Assembly (NCBI GenBank): GCA_930367205.1
Contig: OV884009.1
Location: 99,593,189-99,657,188, forward strand
Origin: Acanthosoma haemorrhoidale
Taxonomy: Eukaryota > Arthropoda > Insecta > Hemiptera > Acanthosomatidae
DNA length: 64,000 nucleotides
Direction of reading: 5' to 3'
This document shows positions 24,522-38,795 of the stretch, in pieces. The position numbers were made by a program, and so were the translations under genes. Numbering within the stretch: position 1 is the stretch's first letter; each line of letters begins with the position of its first letter. The notes beneath the pieces are model-generated. The model saw only the letters and a program-made list of their open reading frames with translations. It was not told where the DNA came from and made no database searches.

Positions 24522-24716
24522 GATTATATATGGAAATATGAAGGGATTGATGAGAAAACGTAACACTCAAACCGGTAATAGGAACTAGCCTACCTGTCTG
24601 TCAGTAGCACCGATTCTAGAAATGATACAGATAAAAAATCTTAATATAAAAAAACTCCCCTGTTTAGCTTAATAGAAGCAAATAAACGGAAGATGGGAAA
24701 GAATAAACTTAAAAAA

Positions 24717-25478
24717 AGTATATACCTAGTATAGAGTATATTATAAGTATATACTTAGTATAGAGTATATTATAAGTATATACTTAGTATAGAGTATATT
24801 ATAAGTATATACCTAGTATAGAGTATATTATAAGTATATACTTAGTATAGAGTATATTATAAGTATATACCTAGTATAGAGTATATTATAAGTATATACT
24901 TAGTATAGAGTATATTATAAGTATATACTTAGTATAGAGTATATTATAAGTATATACTTAGTGTAGAGTATATTATAAGTATATACTTAGTATAGAGTAT
25001 ATTATAAGTATATACTTAGTATAGAGCATATTATAAGTATATACTTAGTATAGAGTATATTATAAGTATATACTTAGTATAGAGTATATTATAAGTATAT
25101 ACTTAGTATAGAACATATTATAAGTATATACTTAGTATAGAGTATATTATAAGTATATACTTAGTATAGAGTATATTATAAGTATATACTTAGTATAGAG
25201 TATATTATAAGTATATACTTAGTATAGAGTATATTATAAGTATATACTTAGTATAGAGTATATTATAAGTATATACTTAGTATAGAGTATATTATAAGTA
25301 TATACTTAGTATAGAGTATATTATAAGTATATACTTAGTATAGAGTATATTATAAGTATATACTTAGTATAGAGTATATTATAAGTATATACTTAGTATA
25401 GAGTATATTATAAGTATATACTTAGTACAGAGTATATTATAAGTATATACTTAGTATAGAGTATATTATAAGTATATA
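24717..25478. repeat. 29-bp minisatellite array, ~26 units
   Basis: A head-to-tail array whose unit begins AGTATATACT and continues TAGTATAGAG TATATTATA. Units follow without spacers; only a few single-base variants are seen (tacc at units 1, 4 and 6; gtgt, gagc, gaac and acag elsewhere). The first ten bases of each unit are a perfect palindrome, lost in the tacc variants. The near-identity of units points to recent amplification or gene conversion. Confidence 0.97.
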
Positions 25479-28440
25479 ATAAATTAAAAATAGCTAGTTG
25501 AGTTAATGATAAGAAGTATTTTCATTAGCATTTAGTTCAAACCCAGTGGGGGAGGATCTACATACAAGGCAATTGTTTTTTGTCTGCAAAAGATCCAGCT
25601 AGATATATGATAGTGGTCATAAATGTTGGCTCAAGCCATCAGAAATGTTAAATATGCATCTTCCAAATATAAAATGATGTGTTCGTTGAAATATGATATG
25701 AGGGAGTAAGAAAAAAAAACTGGTACCATTTCACTGATGTTCATTCATTTAATTTATCAAAATATATTTATGATTTAACGTTGTTTGCTCACGGATATTG
25801 ATAGCATACTTTAGAAAATAGTTTGATAGTAACTAATTAGTGAATAAGTTTTGAGTTCTAACAATAGTTCAATTTATTTCTAGATTAGTCACTTTTCGTA
25901 CGTATTGTTTCGTAGCAATACATATCGCTAAAAGGGCATTATAATATTAAAAATTCTTTCTAATGCGGCTAAAAATTAACAAATTTTAGAAAATGTTTAT
26001 TTTTTTATATTTAAATTCCAAGAATCTACGCCTTGGATCTGCAGTGGGTTGATATTTTTATTCAAAATTATGTTTTTGTTAATGGCTTGTCAAGGCTTAA
26101 AGTTAAAAGATTGTGATAGAGATAAATCTACATTTGATTATGTACTATTTTGAGAGAGACACAGAATTTAATAAACAGTGCTAAGCAGAAATTTATAGCG
26201 TGGATAAATTTATTCAATAGTTCCTATCTCCTCTATGTAGTGACTATTAAAGGTTTTACGCTGTTGTGTAGACTGTTACAGCTCCAGCCAGAGCTAAGCG
26301 CTATCCTTTCCTGTCTTGTAGTATTTTGGAGTCTCGTCACTTGTCATGTGTGTCAGTGGTATGTGTTTTGGTGTTTGTGTACTATAATTTAAAAAAGTCA
26401 TTAAATCGCAAGAGTGACAGAGCTCTTGATTATTTGAAAATTTAAGTTTAATTTAAAAAAACAACATAAAAACTGGTTAGGGAAATGATACTCAAACTAA
26501 CTAGTACATTTGGGAGCATTAGAGCACTGGTCTATTGTGCCGTATGAAATGTCCCCCGATATATGATAGCCTCTATGCAGAGATGTGTATCATCCGAACA
26601 CCCTGCATTATGCATACGACCGCGTCTTCCTTTCCATAGAGCCTTGTCAAAGCTGCATAGGTTAAAAGCCCGGGGAGAGGGGTGCGATTGTCCTGATCAA
26701 TACGCTACATCCTACGAGGGGAAAAAGCGGATAATACCCACACTTATGCTGATCCTACGATTGATTCACACTTGGAAGCCGGCCAGCCTGGGATACTGAG
26801 TCCCACACCCTTCCGGATCTACTCGGCTCCAGACAGAATTAACGTCGAGTTTTCTCGAAAAAATAAATTATTCTTCATATGTTGTTAATATTTAAACTTA
26901 ACATGAAACTTTCGTAGAAATGTAACTAAATAATACAGATTGTGAAGTAACGTCCATGTTTTGTATATATTTCTAAGGAATTGATCTCCTTTTAATTTTG
27001 TTTTATTACTTTTATTGTCAAGTGAGAAATGTTATAGATAAATTTATTTATCGGGCGTGTTGAAGGATGCAGGGAAGTGAGTGGCTGACGATTGGGAAAG
27101 CCGTGGCTAGAGAAGAGACAAGCCATCATGTCAGATGACTTGGAGAGTCCGAAGCTCCATACCAGCTAATATAATTGTACATTATAAGATACTGTAATAA
27201 GCGTTTGCACAGTGACGGTCAAATGATAAAAAAACTTCTACCCGCGCATATGGCTATACAACTAAATTCTATTATTATACGTGACAATGTAAAATATAAT
27301 ATCCGGTACTGAATTTAACTTAAATTGAAATTTTCTTTCTACTACAATTAAAAATTATTCAAAAGCACCAAATAATCAAAACTCAAAAAACAAAATTAAA
27401 GCATAAACCATGGTCAACAAGTTCCCATATAATTATTTATTATCAATTGGTTATATTGGATATCTAGCTCTTAGATGAGTTTTATCTGACATTAGGGAAT
27501 CTGATTTTATTTCAGTCTTTTTCAGGCTATTAATTAATATTTTTGTATGGTGAAGCAGTGCAACTTTATTTGGTGCCTCACGGTGCCACCCTTCATCCTG
27601 TAGATGTAGTAGAATTGGCTCGGTTTTTGTTTCAGATGTTCTTTCCATCTTATTGATAATTTTCTTCCAGCATAGGATTAATTGCATTCCCACACTCTAT
27701 TGTATACACACCCGTTCTATAATTATTATTTAACTTAACTATTAACTCTATCATTTAATTTAACTTAGTCTTCAGTGTGAGAAATTGAGTTGCATTACTT
27801 TTGTAGGCTACACGAATTCCCGCTTTTATCTAACAGACAAGACTTGTCAGAAAAGGTGTGTTTCAGACAAGTCTCAAACTTTATCTACGAGTAGCTAACA
27901 ATCACAATTTGTATTAAAATTATTAACTAACAATTATTCATTATTAGCCTAATGAGACTTATACAATCATTAGGCCTTTAAATTTTTTATAACTTGAAGT
28001 AGTTTTTGGCTATCGATCCTGTTATACTCTTTTTTTTTGTTATTGTTATATCTCTTTACTTGCTGCAACAATTAGAAAATTCAAGTTGTCTAAAATAAAT
28101 TAACATGGACAAAATGCGTGCGGTAGTTCGCTATTGATTGTTACCTGCGGAAGTGCAAAAAGGTGAACTGTACTAGGGAAAATTCATCACTAAATAATGT
28201 CTCACCTGATAGATGAATCGCTTGGGACTAGTGGACCAACAACGACGTATCTACAGTTCAGGAAATTTGGTAAAATACAGTACATGCTAGGTTGAATGCC
28301 ACTGGCCCGCCCCATCGTGAGAAGATCTCGGTCTACCAGTAACCATAATTCTTAGATCATGATTCCACCATTACACTGGCTTCACAACTTTCTCAACCTA
28401 CATCTTACGTGAGCTGTTCACGAGGGATCCCTTAATAAGT
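25479..28440. other. AT-rich DNA, nothing coding recognised
   Basis: A GC-richer island at about 26540-26840 has a 78-codon open frame (26563-26799, plus) with no known domain; it is probably an old repeat. The stretch 28100-28440 just upstream of the long LINE could include its decayed 5' part, but I cannot identify an ORF1. Confidence 0.4.
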
Positions 28441-31290
28441 GAGTAAATTACTTACTATACTCCTTCAGTGTGTGTTATAGAGTATAGCGCACAGGGAAGC
28501 CTGCGTCCCCTTACTCTAGCATCAGTGTACTGCCCTACCAATAAATCCATTTCCGATTCTCAATTCAGTTCCTTTCTAGACTCCATCGTTTCATTGTAGG
28601 TAGGGACTTCAACGCAAAGCACCAAAATTGGGGGTCAAGATCCACGAATACACGAGGACGTGCTTTGCTGCATGCACTCACAAGGAAACATTTCCCCACT
28701 CTCTCTCCTGACACAGCCACCTATTGGCCATCACATCCCAACCGCAATCCTGATCTTCTTGACTTATTCCTCTTCAATAGTTTAGCAACACTAAACTATT
28801 CACTTACGGACCTCGATGGCCTCTCCTCCAACCATAGCCCTTTAATACTAACCATTTGACTAAGACCAATTCACAAACTGCCTCCTCCTTCATTTATTAG
28901 GGGCCCTGTTGATGGACCACTTCCACCAGCTTCTTACAGATTACGTAGACCTCAAAGTTTTCCTAAAACCATCCCAAGACCTAAAGAGTGCAGTGCATTC
29001 TTTCACTGCTCTGATCCAAAGGTCGGCTTGGGAGGCATCGTCGCCCCACCGACATCCAAAAATTCACAATAAAAAACCTTTACCTCAGCATCTCAAAGAC
29101 CCAATCCAGACGCCGCTCCAGAACAGTGTGGCAAAGGTCCAGACATCCTGTTGATCGTCCTCGTACAATCATTAGTGCAGATTGGTGAAGCGAAAACTTG
29201 CATCCTTCCATTGCGATTTTTTTAATTCCCATCTTTCCTCTCCGTCTGCTAGGGATAACTCTCTGTGGAATGTAACTAAACTAATTATAAAATATCATCT
29301 TGTTTCACACCCACTCCGTCGTGATGATGGGTCAGGACCCCTCATCACGCCAGGGGCGGCTTCGGATGGGGATAGATTGGCAAACTTCGCTATGCATCTT
29401 TCCCATACTTCCACACCTTTCCTTTCTCTTCAAAACAATACTTATCGCATTTACGTTGAAGATTTCCTCGATTCACCTATCCCTCTCTCACTTCCAAGAA
29501 AAGCCGTTAACCCTTCTGAGGTCAAATACCTTCTGGAAAACTTTCCTTACTGAAAATTCCCTGTATATGATCTGCTTACTCTTTAAATTCTCCAGAAACT
29601 TAATGTTAAAGCCATCATCTTCCTAACCTACATTTATAATTCCACTATCCGAACAACGCACTTTCCTCTTCTCTGGAAACATTCCATTATTGTCCTATTC
29701 GTCAAACCCGGGAAATCACCCAATGACGCCTCATCTTACCGTCCAATTAGCCTACTCCCTATCCTCTCAAAAATATTAGAAAAACTCCTATGAAAACATC
29801 TACTTCCAATTGTTGAATCCAAAAACCTTTTTCCGACTTACTAGTTTGGTTTCCGTCTAGGACATTCCACTACTCAACAAGGCCTCCCTCCTACATTGTT
29901 GATCTCATATCCTTAGACATTCAAACCAAACAGTATTGCACTGCTGCTTTTCTGGACATAGCTTAAGCTGGCATGGTTTGGGCACGCAGGTTTGCTTTAA
30001 AGCTCAATGGATATTTACCACAGACCCTTTCCTAATCCTATAGTCCTACCTTTGAAACTGATTTTTTTAAGTCCGCTGTGGCTTAGGATATTCTAACTAC
30101 TATCCTATAAGTTCCACAAGGCAATGTCCTTGTTCCAACCTCGATAACCTATACACCGCTGATGTCCCCTCTACCCCCGATACCTTCTTGGCCACGTTTG
30201 CAGACGACACTGCAGTCCTGTCATCCCACCCAGACCCCGATATAGCATCCCATAAACTTAAAAATCACGAGATCGAGAAATGGTGCAACCAATTGTGGAT
30301 CAAAGTAAATGAAGCAAAATGTTTCCACATTACCTTTGCTCTCTGCCGCAAGTCTTGTCCACCAGTTTTTTTTAATTCATTGCTTTCTTTATCCGAGATA
30401 GGACGGTAATTAGGCTTCATTAGAAACGGCTGACATGGAACACGAGGCTAAAGAGACAAGAACTAAAAAATCGCTTTGGACAACTGTACAGACTACTTCA
30501 AAGGACATCCCATCTCTCAATAGAAAATAAATTACTAACCTACAAAGTTATACTTAAGTCAATCTGGACATACGGAATAGAGCTTTGTGGACAAAAAAAA
30601 AGTAGAACATCAAGGTTATCGAATCCTTTCAATAAAAAGTCCTCAGAACAATAGTAAATTCCCCTTATTATGTCAGAAACAAAACCCTTCGTAAAGATAT
30701 TAATATACCTTACATTCTTGAACTCATCCCTTCAAAGTTCATGAAATTCCATAGTAACTTTTCCAACCACCCTAATCCTGTATCACAGTCATTGCACTGC
30801 ACCTATCTTCCCTATTATAATCCTCCTCGGAGACTAAAACGGCAGTGGTCTCATGACCTGCTATAAATACATGACAATGGAAGTCCTGGCAATGGCCAGT
30901 TTCTCCGATCATGTTCTGAGCGTATGGGGTTCTTCCACTCTTCGTCGGCCCTACACGGGCTTGTCCATCGTAAGGCGGCTGATGGCTCCAAAGACTCCGT
31001 TTCCTCTTTCGCATGTGAGGGTGGTGACAGCCATGTGGATTTGGGAGGTTTGGTCCAGCGCTGGACGGTATGGTCCAAGTCCTCAAATATGCCAATGAAA
31101 TGAAGAATTATAATGATCCTCCACCTAAGAGACGCATATAATCAAGAGCGAGCAATTGAAGGTTATTTTAAATGTATACTGTATGAATGAGCGAGTGAAT
31201 GTAAATTGTAAATACGAAATGAATGTGAACAATTATAACAAGAACTTATTGCCTAATAAGGCAGATTGTAATTTTATCACAATAAAGAAA
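28441..31290 (+). pseudogene. LINE family A, longest copy (copy 8): endonuclease, RT and 3' UTR
   Basis: Decayed ORF2 of a Jockey-clade non-LTR retrotransposon. In order: an APE-type endonuclease (VGRDFNAKHQNWGSR near 28600; the GLSSNHSPLILTI end near 28815-28857); a linker; RT fingers (ASSYRPISLLPILSKILEKLL near 29735-29790); RT catalytic FADD within ATFADDTAVLSSHPD at 30197-30208; NEAKCFHITF at about 30310; remnants of IWTYGIE and VLRTIVN; the stop region gacctgctataa at 30854-30865; and the long-form 3' UTR to aataaag at about 31285. In the family the endonuclease nicks the target and RT copies the RNA in place. At least eight stops or frameshifts interrupt it; the longest intact frame is 123 codons (29182-29553). 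No ORF1 was recognised. It serves as the reference for the other nine copies. Confidence 0.9.
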
Positions 31291-34200
31291 TTTCATCACT
31301 TTCTGTATAATAGGTATTAATTCCCATCACAACCTGTAGTTCACTCTGCTAGTCTGAAAAAAAACATATGAAAACCTTTAAATTTTTATTGGAAAAGCTT
31401 CAATATGCAGTTTATGAATAGAATATTTATGATGAATTGAAGGCACTTGGTTTTGTTCTGCAGCTTAGTTGCACAATGTACTGTTGTTTTATATGTGAAT
31501 GGGAAAGCAGGGGAAAAAAAAAACATTTCATTAGAAAAGAATGACCTAAACGCGAATCACTCATTCCTGAACTGAAAATTGTGAAACATGTCCCATTGTG
31601 TAATCCTAAATATGTGTATCTACCTCCGTTACATAACAACCTAGGATTCATGAAGAATATGGTCAAGGTCTCACAACAATACTCCTGGTTTCATGCAATT
31701 AAAACAAAAATGACCTGAATATATCCTTAAAAGCACTAATAATATGTGTAATATATCCTTAAAAGAAGTACTAATAATATGTGCAATATGTCTTTAAAAG
31801 AAGCACTAACAATATGTGTAATATGTCCTTAAAAGTACACTTACTGCACTCCCACCAAAATCACTGTCATCAGGAAATTTCAGCAATGGAAACGAGGTAT
31901 CAAGGCAAATGGAATCCTAATATGCTGGGCCATCGTGAGGGATGCTCCACGAGCAAAATATAGCAGTCAGAAAATCGTCATTTCTTACTTTCGAGATGAG
32001 TCAAATGTTTGAATTTTGTGTAGTTAACAATGCAGAAAGTATTAAAATGTTTCAAATTATAAATGCTTGTTTCTCGGAACCGTTGCAAGATGGGCAAACA
32101 ACGGTATTATATTTGATTTCAGGATAAAAAATACTATCACAATCAAATACTATTCTATCTGAGCCAAAAAAACAACATCCTTTTTGGTTCCCCAGTGTTA
32201 TGAGAGTCTCAAAAACAGATAATGGCAGGTTGGAGACAGCTCAATGCACCTGATGCTATGAGAGGTAAACCGTGAGAAACAGTAGGACACACACCAATAC
32301 TGAATACAATCAAAGAAATGATTAGTGTACAAGGCATATATCACTTCAAGTTCTGCTTTGAACAAAGCACCTGGACTTGAGCAGACGGGTAACTATTTAC
32401 TAAATAACATAATATCCATTTATTTTACCTTAACATTGTAATAAAAAAAAAAAATTGCCCAATCACTCTGAGAGGTTGGAACGAGTAGCAACAAAAGGTG
32501 CTTCGACATTTTCTCAGATCGAGAAACCAAAACTAGGAAATGAGATACTATTTTGATCTGGAAGTAATACCCGCTATTGCGCTCTTTTATCTTATTTGCT
32601 TCTCAAAAACTGTAACTGGATTTCTATAAAAGGGTCCCAAAAACTTTTATTTTTTACATGCTTGGTATTCGTTTGTAGAATCTATATTTTGTAAACTAAA
32701 TAAAATAAGTAAAATAATTTTTGTTATGATGTAAAAATAATAATGTTTCAATTTTTTATATTTCGTTCCCGTCTTCATTATATCCTGATAAATGGGGAGA
32801 GGAGTTCATAGGCTTTACATTACTCTTTTCCTTTTATTGTGCATTTAGCATTGGATGACAGCAACACTTCTAGGACTCCTGGAGATTGTTAAGGGAAGCT
32901 AGGAATCATTAGCGGGTTGTACAGGTTAAGTAAGTAAGTTTATCATAGTTTGATCATAATAGGAGTACAGCTTGCTGGGGAATTGTCTTGGAAGCGCGGG
33001 GGGGAGGGTTTCCGGGCAGAATATGTATGTAACTTTTGTTTAATGTTGGGATAAACGTGAATTGTACATAATTGAATAGGCTCTTACATATCAATCAATA
33101 ATGTTCTTCAATAAAATTGTAATTAATGTTATAAGATATTTAGAGTATGAATGTATACATCGTTGCCCAGAGTGCTGAAAATAATATTAAGTTCATTTTT
33201 ATGCCTCATACCACAGAAAGTTTGTTGATTGCCCAATGATTGTTTGTCTCCCTTGGGACTCAAAATAATCAGATTATTAAGGAAGTTCACCTCAATGGTC
33301 ATACCAAATTATCGTTCACAATGTGCTAAAAAAAATGTAAAAAACATATGCAATGAATTTTCGCCTGCACCATTTGTTACAATTGCCATTTAAATGGGGC
33401 CTATATTCAAATCAACAAAAGCCATAATATTTGTACATACACCCTTGACTGGCTTTTTTAGAGTAGTTTTATTTTCAAAATATAATTCCGATGTTAAGGT
33501 AGGTTCATCCTATATACAATCCCGATTATTTTTTTAACAGGGATGCGGTTAAATGACTCATGACTGTTTTCCATGTTCCAGAAACGGGATCTAGCAAATA
33601 TTTGACCATCAGCCTAATTTCATTTTATAGAAATGCACATTTTTGAACACGGTTAGACTAAAAAAATACTAAATACTACCATTTACCAAACCAGGAAAGA
33701 GCTCAATGTTCCACATATTTGTTTTCCTTAGATCATGGTCTGTCATTCTATAATTCCGGCAGTACTGTGTTTGATCCGGGGCTGTATTTAATTTTATTAA
33801 TTAGTAGAAGTAGTTAGTCGTGAATTGAAAACCGGTAAGGCGAACTTTAAGCCTACCGCCAAGTCTGGAATATGTAATTATACCCACGTGTGGATTGTTT
33901 GGAGAAATTTTGTCATAGGGGATTTTAAAATTCCGTTTTCTCAAGTTGCGTCATCTTTGTTGGAGCTGACATGGCCGCAGGGGATGGATGGTTCATTCAT
34001 TATTTCCTTGCTCACATTTGTCAATAATAACCGAGCTTACAATCTAACTCTAGTATGTTTTTTAGTTTATATTTTATCATATTAAACCATTTTATAAAGA
34101 ACCAAAAAAAAAACCTAGAACTGTGTTCTTTCATCTGATTCATCTCAGTTAGTTGATTCTGTGTAAAATAAAGTAATAAATAAATTCATATTTAATGTTG

Positions 34201-36955
34201 TTATACGAAATAATTTCATATTGTTTATAATATAATTTTATGAAAACAACTATAATAATTGTTTCATACAACCTGAATTAAACTTACATATATTAATAAT
34301 ATAATTACGTAACAATATTACAACAATAAATGGAACGCAAGTAAAGGGAATCAGGAGTGACATTAAAGTTGATAAACAGATGCATTTCTGAAATGTATAA
34401 TTGAAAATATTTTTCTTTTGAAAATTATATTACGTCCAAGGTAATACGTGTACGTAGGTTTTTTTTAGTGTTTAAAACTTACTTTTTTCTCGGTTGCTTG
34501 TTTTTATTTATTAAAATAACAATTTTCAATGATTGAAATGGTTTACAAAATAAAGAGGAGTATTTTCCTTTAAAAATGCCGAGCAGTTTATTTTACAATC
34601 ATTTGAAGTTTTCACGAAACTCCCACCACATGTACTAAAAGAGGTGTAGAGAGGAAAGAATTTCAAGATAACTGCAAGACAAAGACTAAGTTTCTTAAAA
34701 ACTTGAATCAAACGGTTGTTAATGGATCGTATTTTGGACAAAAGCACATTTTCAGTTTCTAAACCATTTCTATCACTGAAAATTGTTGTTTAAAAAAACA
34801 AAAAAAACTTGAAATGCTTCATTTTATTTGTTAAACTATTTCGGCCCTTTTAACAATAAATAATAACGGCTTGGAACGATTTCTATTGTTGGTTATTGTT
34901 TTAATGTGTTTATATGGCTTTATTTTCTTATGTGTGTATTGACTATTATTGTAGTTAGTGAAAGACTTTTGTTTTTAACATAAAGGATTGTTTTTTGTAG
35001 TTGAGTTTGGTGTTCTATACCTATAGATGCCTGATGTAAACTTAAAAAAAAAATGTTTAAAAATGGCGGCAGGGTGATTTTGGCTTATGGGTTATGGACC
35101 AAAGCCTATAATCTATTTAATTAATGATAATTTTCTTCTTTTTGTTCATTGTTTATCTGCTTATCTTGTTTATATATTGTTGGATTCCAATACTCCTTAC
35201 AATGTTTCTAATTATTTTTGCGTGAAAGTCTTTAATGTGACCTTAGCTAGACGGAAATAAGAGAACATTAAACCTTAAATAGCTTTTAGGCTTCAACGTA
35301 TGTAAAAGTGAGTGAAAACAACATTTATCGCGTTTAATTATTTGTCACCATTTTTCATTATTATATTATAAGTAAAAAACTAATCACCGTAATCCAAGGA
35401 GCTTATGAATATGAGTTTAAAATGTCAGATGGATTCAATAATTTTCACAACCATTAACGTTTAATATAGAGAACGTCAGAGGAAAGATGATCAGTACATG
35501 AAAATATAGCCTCACATTTCATGCTCAGCAATATAGTTTATAAATGTAAGTTTATAGTGGGATTCATGTATTGTATTGGCAACAATACAGTGGTCGGTAC
35601 TCTCCCGCCTACCAATGACAGGACGGCTGTGAACCACGTGGCTACTTGGATCTTGGAATCAATGTTACTCAGTACCTCAGAGCGGAAGTGTTCCGTTTCG
35701 GCAGGTCAACCCGTGACCCTTACGACCCCCTAGGGCCCAAGCTATTCAATTATTGTCTATATTAGCTATTTAATATTTTAATTACATAAAACTCTCTAGC
35801 CCAATATGTTAACATGAAATATTTTAAATAGACATTTCTCGCTAGAACCGTATAGAACCTCGAGATCATATTAATTGAAGTGTGGTCAAATAACTATTAT
35901 TCTTTATTTCTATGAATGTCCTTATGGAGAAGAAAGTAAAAATAGTTGGCAAAGATAGCGATTGTGATATTATCATCATCAAATTCATATAAAGTTAGAT
36001 GTTAAATAGCTACTCATTTCCGTTGTAATAGTCCTTGGGGCTGGAAGAATAGCCTTCCTGTGTGCTATTGGATAGAATGATTGGTTGAGAAATAAGCACG
36101 GGTATTTATATTTATTAATTTTTGTAGATAATTACACTGGCGGAAATATTAATAATTATTAGAGAAAAAACGAAATCAAAAATGTCCCAAAAAGAGAATA
36201 TGTAGAACTACTGTCAACGTTAATAGTCTGGCTGGTAAGAGCGTCTGAATAGAAATCAATCGATCTAAGGGTAGAATCAGGGTTGCCTCCCTTTCCCCAA
36301 ATAATGTCAATAAATTAAAAAATAAAGATTAGAATGTAAATTACAAGAAATATAATAACTGAACATTTATATACCTATATTTGTTTTTGCAAAAAGTATT
36401 TTTTTTTTGTATCTACGATGTGATAATTGACTAAACGGTCTCTCATTATATCAATATTTTTTGTTTGGATAGTGAATGCAGCTACGAACGCATAAGAAAA
36501 AAAAAAAACAAGTCATGTTTTCACACAAATAAGTAATTTTTATGCCTGCTAGAATTCTCATAGCCTTTTTTTCAATTAAAACGTGAACAGACCAAACAAA
36601 AACTACATATTGCTAATAAGACGTAAAGAGCTTAAATTTGATATCTTACTCAAAAATATTGAAAATATATAAATTAGATATTGATTAATTAATAACATAT
36701 AAACATGTTGAATGGAGATGATTGTATTTCACATGTAGTCGATGTAAAATGGGACTTCCAAGCATCTAGCATGAACAGGGGTCTAAAGAGGACGTTAGCA
36801 GACATGAAGACACCGATGTAAAAATGTCACAGTTTACTAAGAATAAACAAAGAGGAAAACCCTGAAATGTTTATGTCCTTGACAAGAACAACATACGGGA
36901 AAAAAAAACAATTAAGAATGTCTCTTATATAGGTCCGTTTTCATTGTCTGGGTTC
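31291..36955. other. AT-rich DNA, nothing coding recognised
   Basis: Contains the small tandem repeat at 31719-31836. A weak tRNA-like B box (gtgtttgatccggggc) lies near 33763-33778, too isolated to call. A GC-rich stretch at 35580-35735 is unassigned. The remaining open frames (61-86 codons) have no recognised domain. Confidence 0.45.
31719..31836. repeat. Short tandem repeat, ~3.5 units of ~30-35 bp
   Basis: Three-plus imperfect copies of a unit containing tccttaaaag, then (aa)g(c/t)actaa(t/c)aatatgtg(t/c)a. Units differ by a 3-base aag insertion and a few substitutions. Confidence 0.8.
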
Positions 36956-37640
36956 ATTTATTTCACCATTACTTTTCTCTGTAGACATCAGCAACCTTCA
37001 TACATCTATCGATCAATGCTCATTCCACCTACATGCCAACGACACCCAAATGTACCTCTCCTTCCCTCCTAGTCAGCTTCAATAAGCCTCCCTATTGATT
37101 CGTGAAGACCTGGGCCTACCTCCATCACCTTTGTTTGAACATGGAGAAATCCAAGTAAATTATCAATGGTTCTCGTCCCCTCATCAAAACTCTAATTGAT
37201 ACTCGACCTATCCAATTCTTTACTTCGTTCAAAAATCTAGAATCGGGCATTGACCAAACTCTATCCTGGAAAGACCACATTACCCAACCCACCCGCCGAT
37301 CCAGTTCCACCTTCAAACTACTCATACGATCCCGACATCTCCATCCAATCTTAAATTTTCCCAAATCCATCTCGCCAATTTCTGATTTCCTTTCTTGTCT
37401 TCTCTCATTTTAGCTACTTCTGCACGATAGACCATAGATGGTGGTCTTTCTGGGGATCCCGAGGCTCGGTTTCAGCAGATGATCAATTGTTTTCTTAGAT
37501 TTATCTTTGGGATCCCAAGAGAGTCTCGCATTTCGCAGCACTGCTCCGAGCTGGGATAGCTGAACCTTGCTGTATATCACCAACATTGTCAGCTTAATTC
37601 ATCTGCTGTTCATTATGTCATTATTAGGGGACTAAGTCCT
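36956..37640 (+). pseudogene. CR1/L2-like LINE reverse-transcriptase fragment
   Basis: In shifting frames the plus strand encodes a decayed RT palm (CSFHLHANDTQMYLSFPPSQ near 37015-37075; HANDT stands where YADDT is expected, so a catalytic Asp has become Asn). Next comes TLSWKDHITQ near 37260, the thumb/post-RT block (FQQMINCFLRFIFGIPRESRIS near 37470-37535), and an ELG-stop-LNLAVYHQHCQLNSSAVHYVI end. The INCFLRFIFG and R.SRIS spacing is typical of CR1/L2/Kiri-type LINEs rather than Jockey. The 3' side has aataaag at 37641-37647. Several stops and frameshifts show it is dead. An overlapping minus-strand 81-codon frame is a by-product. Confidence 0.7.
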
Positions 37641-38649
37641 AGAATAAAGTTTTTATTTATTTCATTAATTTTTATTGCCTATGCTGTCTATCTCCAATTA
37701 CTACCATATGAGTAACAGCACTATCGTACGAAAAAAAAAACTTAAAACAAAATAGTTGAGCGCACAGTTTCCTTGCAACTTAATTATTTATTTAGTTTTT
37801 TACCAACTATAATTGATAGCAGCACTCATGGGCTAAGTTGAGTTTTTAAAATTATTCATAAACGAAACAATAATTTCGTAATGAATAAGGATTTATTTTA
37901 TAGTTCAAATACCAACTATTATCCATCGGGAGAGATTCTATTTATTTCTTTAATAAAACGCAAATCGTTTATAATACATTATCTTAAAAGTAAACTATGA
38001 GATACAAAAAACTCATTCAATCAAAGCCTTTGCAAATTTCTGAGTCTGGACAAACTTGATTGGTTATTGAGCACGCTGTTCTCAAAGTATATGGAGTTTT
38101 GCGATTGACAAATGTGTACGACATTATGTAAATGAGAACATATGTGTACCATCGGAAATCTGCTCTTATCCACAAGTTTATATTAAACCCCTTGGATACA
38201 TTAGGGAAATGTGGATTCCTAAAATCGATTATTCGGAAACAAAGCCATCCACGTGAAAACGTTTTCATTATTTGGACATTTCGGCCAGGAATTCGAACTT
38301 TAATTTTTCCAACCTATTCTCTATTTATCAATAGGTTTTATATAGTTGAGAGGTTTTTTATTTTCTGAGTCACAAAATAAAGGCTTTACTTTTAACTAAG
38401 CACTGGGTTCTTTGTTTATGTATACCTAAACATAAATATTCCACAAATTTTTGAGTGATACTGTATCTGTGTTTGTTAAATACAATATGAAACCCTATCG
38501 AATTAAATCCCACCACGTTAATTTCACAGAAATAGGTGTGTCTTACGTTCGGTAAAATAAGGTATTTTAATAATAACGTTTATAAGAAACATTTTTGTAG
38601 GAAAATTCTCTCTTTTTTTTTTTAAATAGGATTCGTTGTTTTATTATTT

Positions 38650-38795
38650 AGGTGGGTATTAATTACAGATGCCTATTTTTTTGTTTAAACATTTCTTTTA
38701 AAAAAAAGTTATCTTGCAAGAATATACTTTCTGCGTTACTTTTTGTTTTTCAATTTCACCTTTCAAGCAACCTGCTGTTATCTCATCAACAAATT
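38650..38795 (+). repeat. Direct repeat pair, copy 1
   Basis: Shares an ordered set of blocks with 39365-39495: acaga(t)gcctattt, a T-rich stretch, ctttttgtttttcaattt and caacctgctgtt. Identity looks like roughly 70-75 percent by eye. Confidence 0.65.

Noticed and set aside
24717..25478. CRISPR-like array of 29-bp repeats
   Set aside because: Units are directly adjacent without spacers, the surrounding DNA is eukaryotic, and no cas gene is present. It is a minisatellite.
33725..33790. Another tRNA-like SINE head (gtgtttgatccggggc)
   Set aside because: B box is degenerate and no A box or second copy was found.
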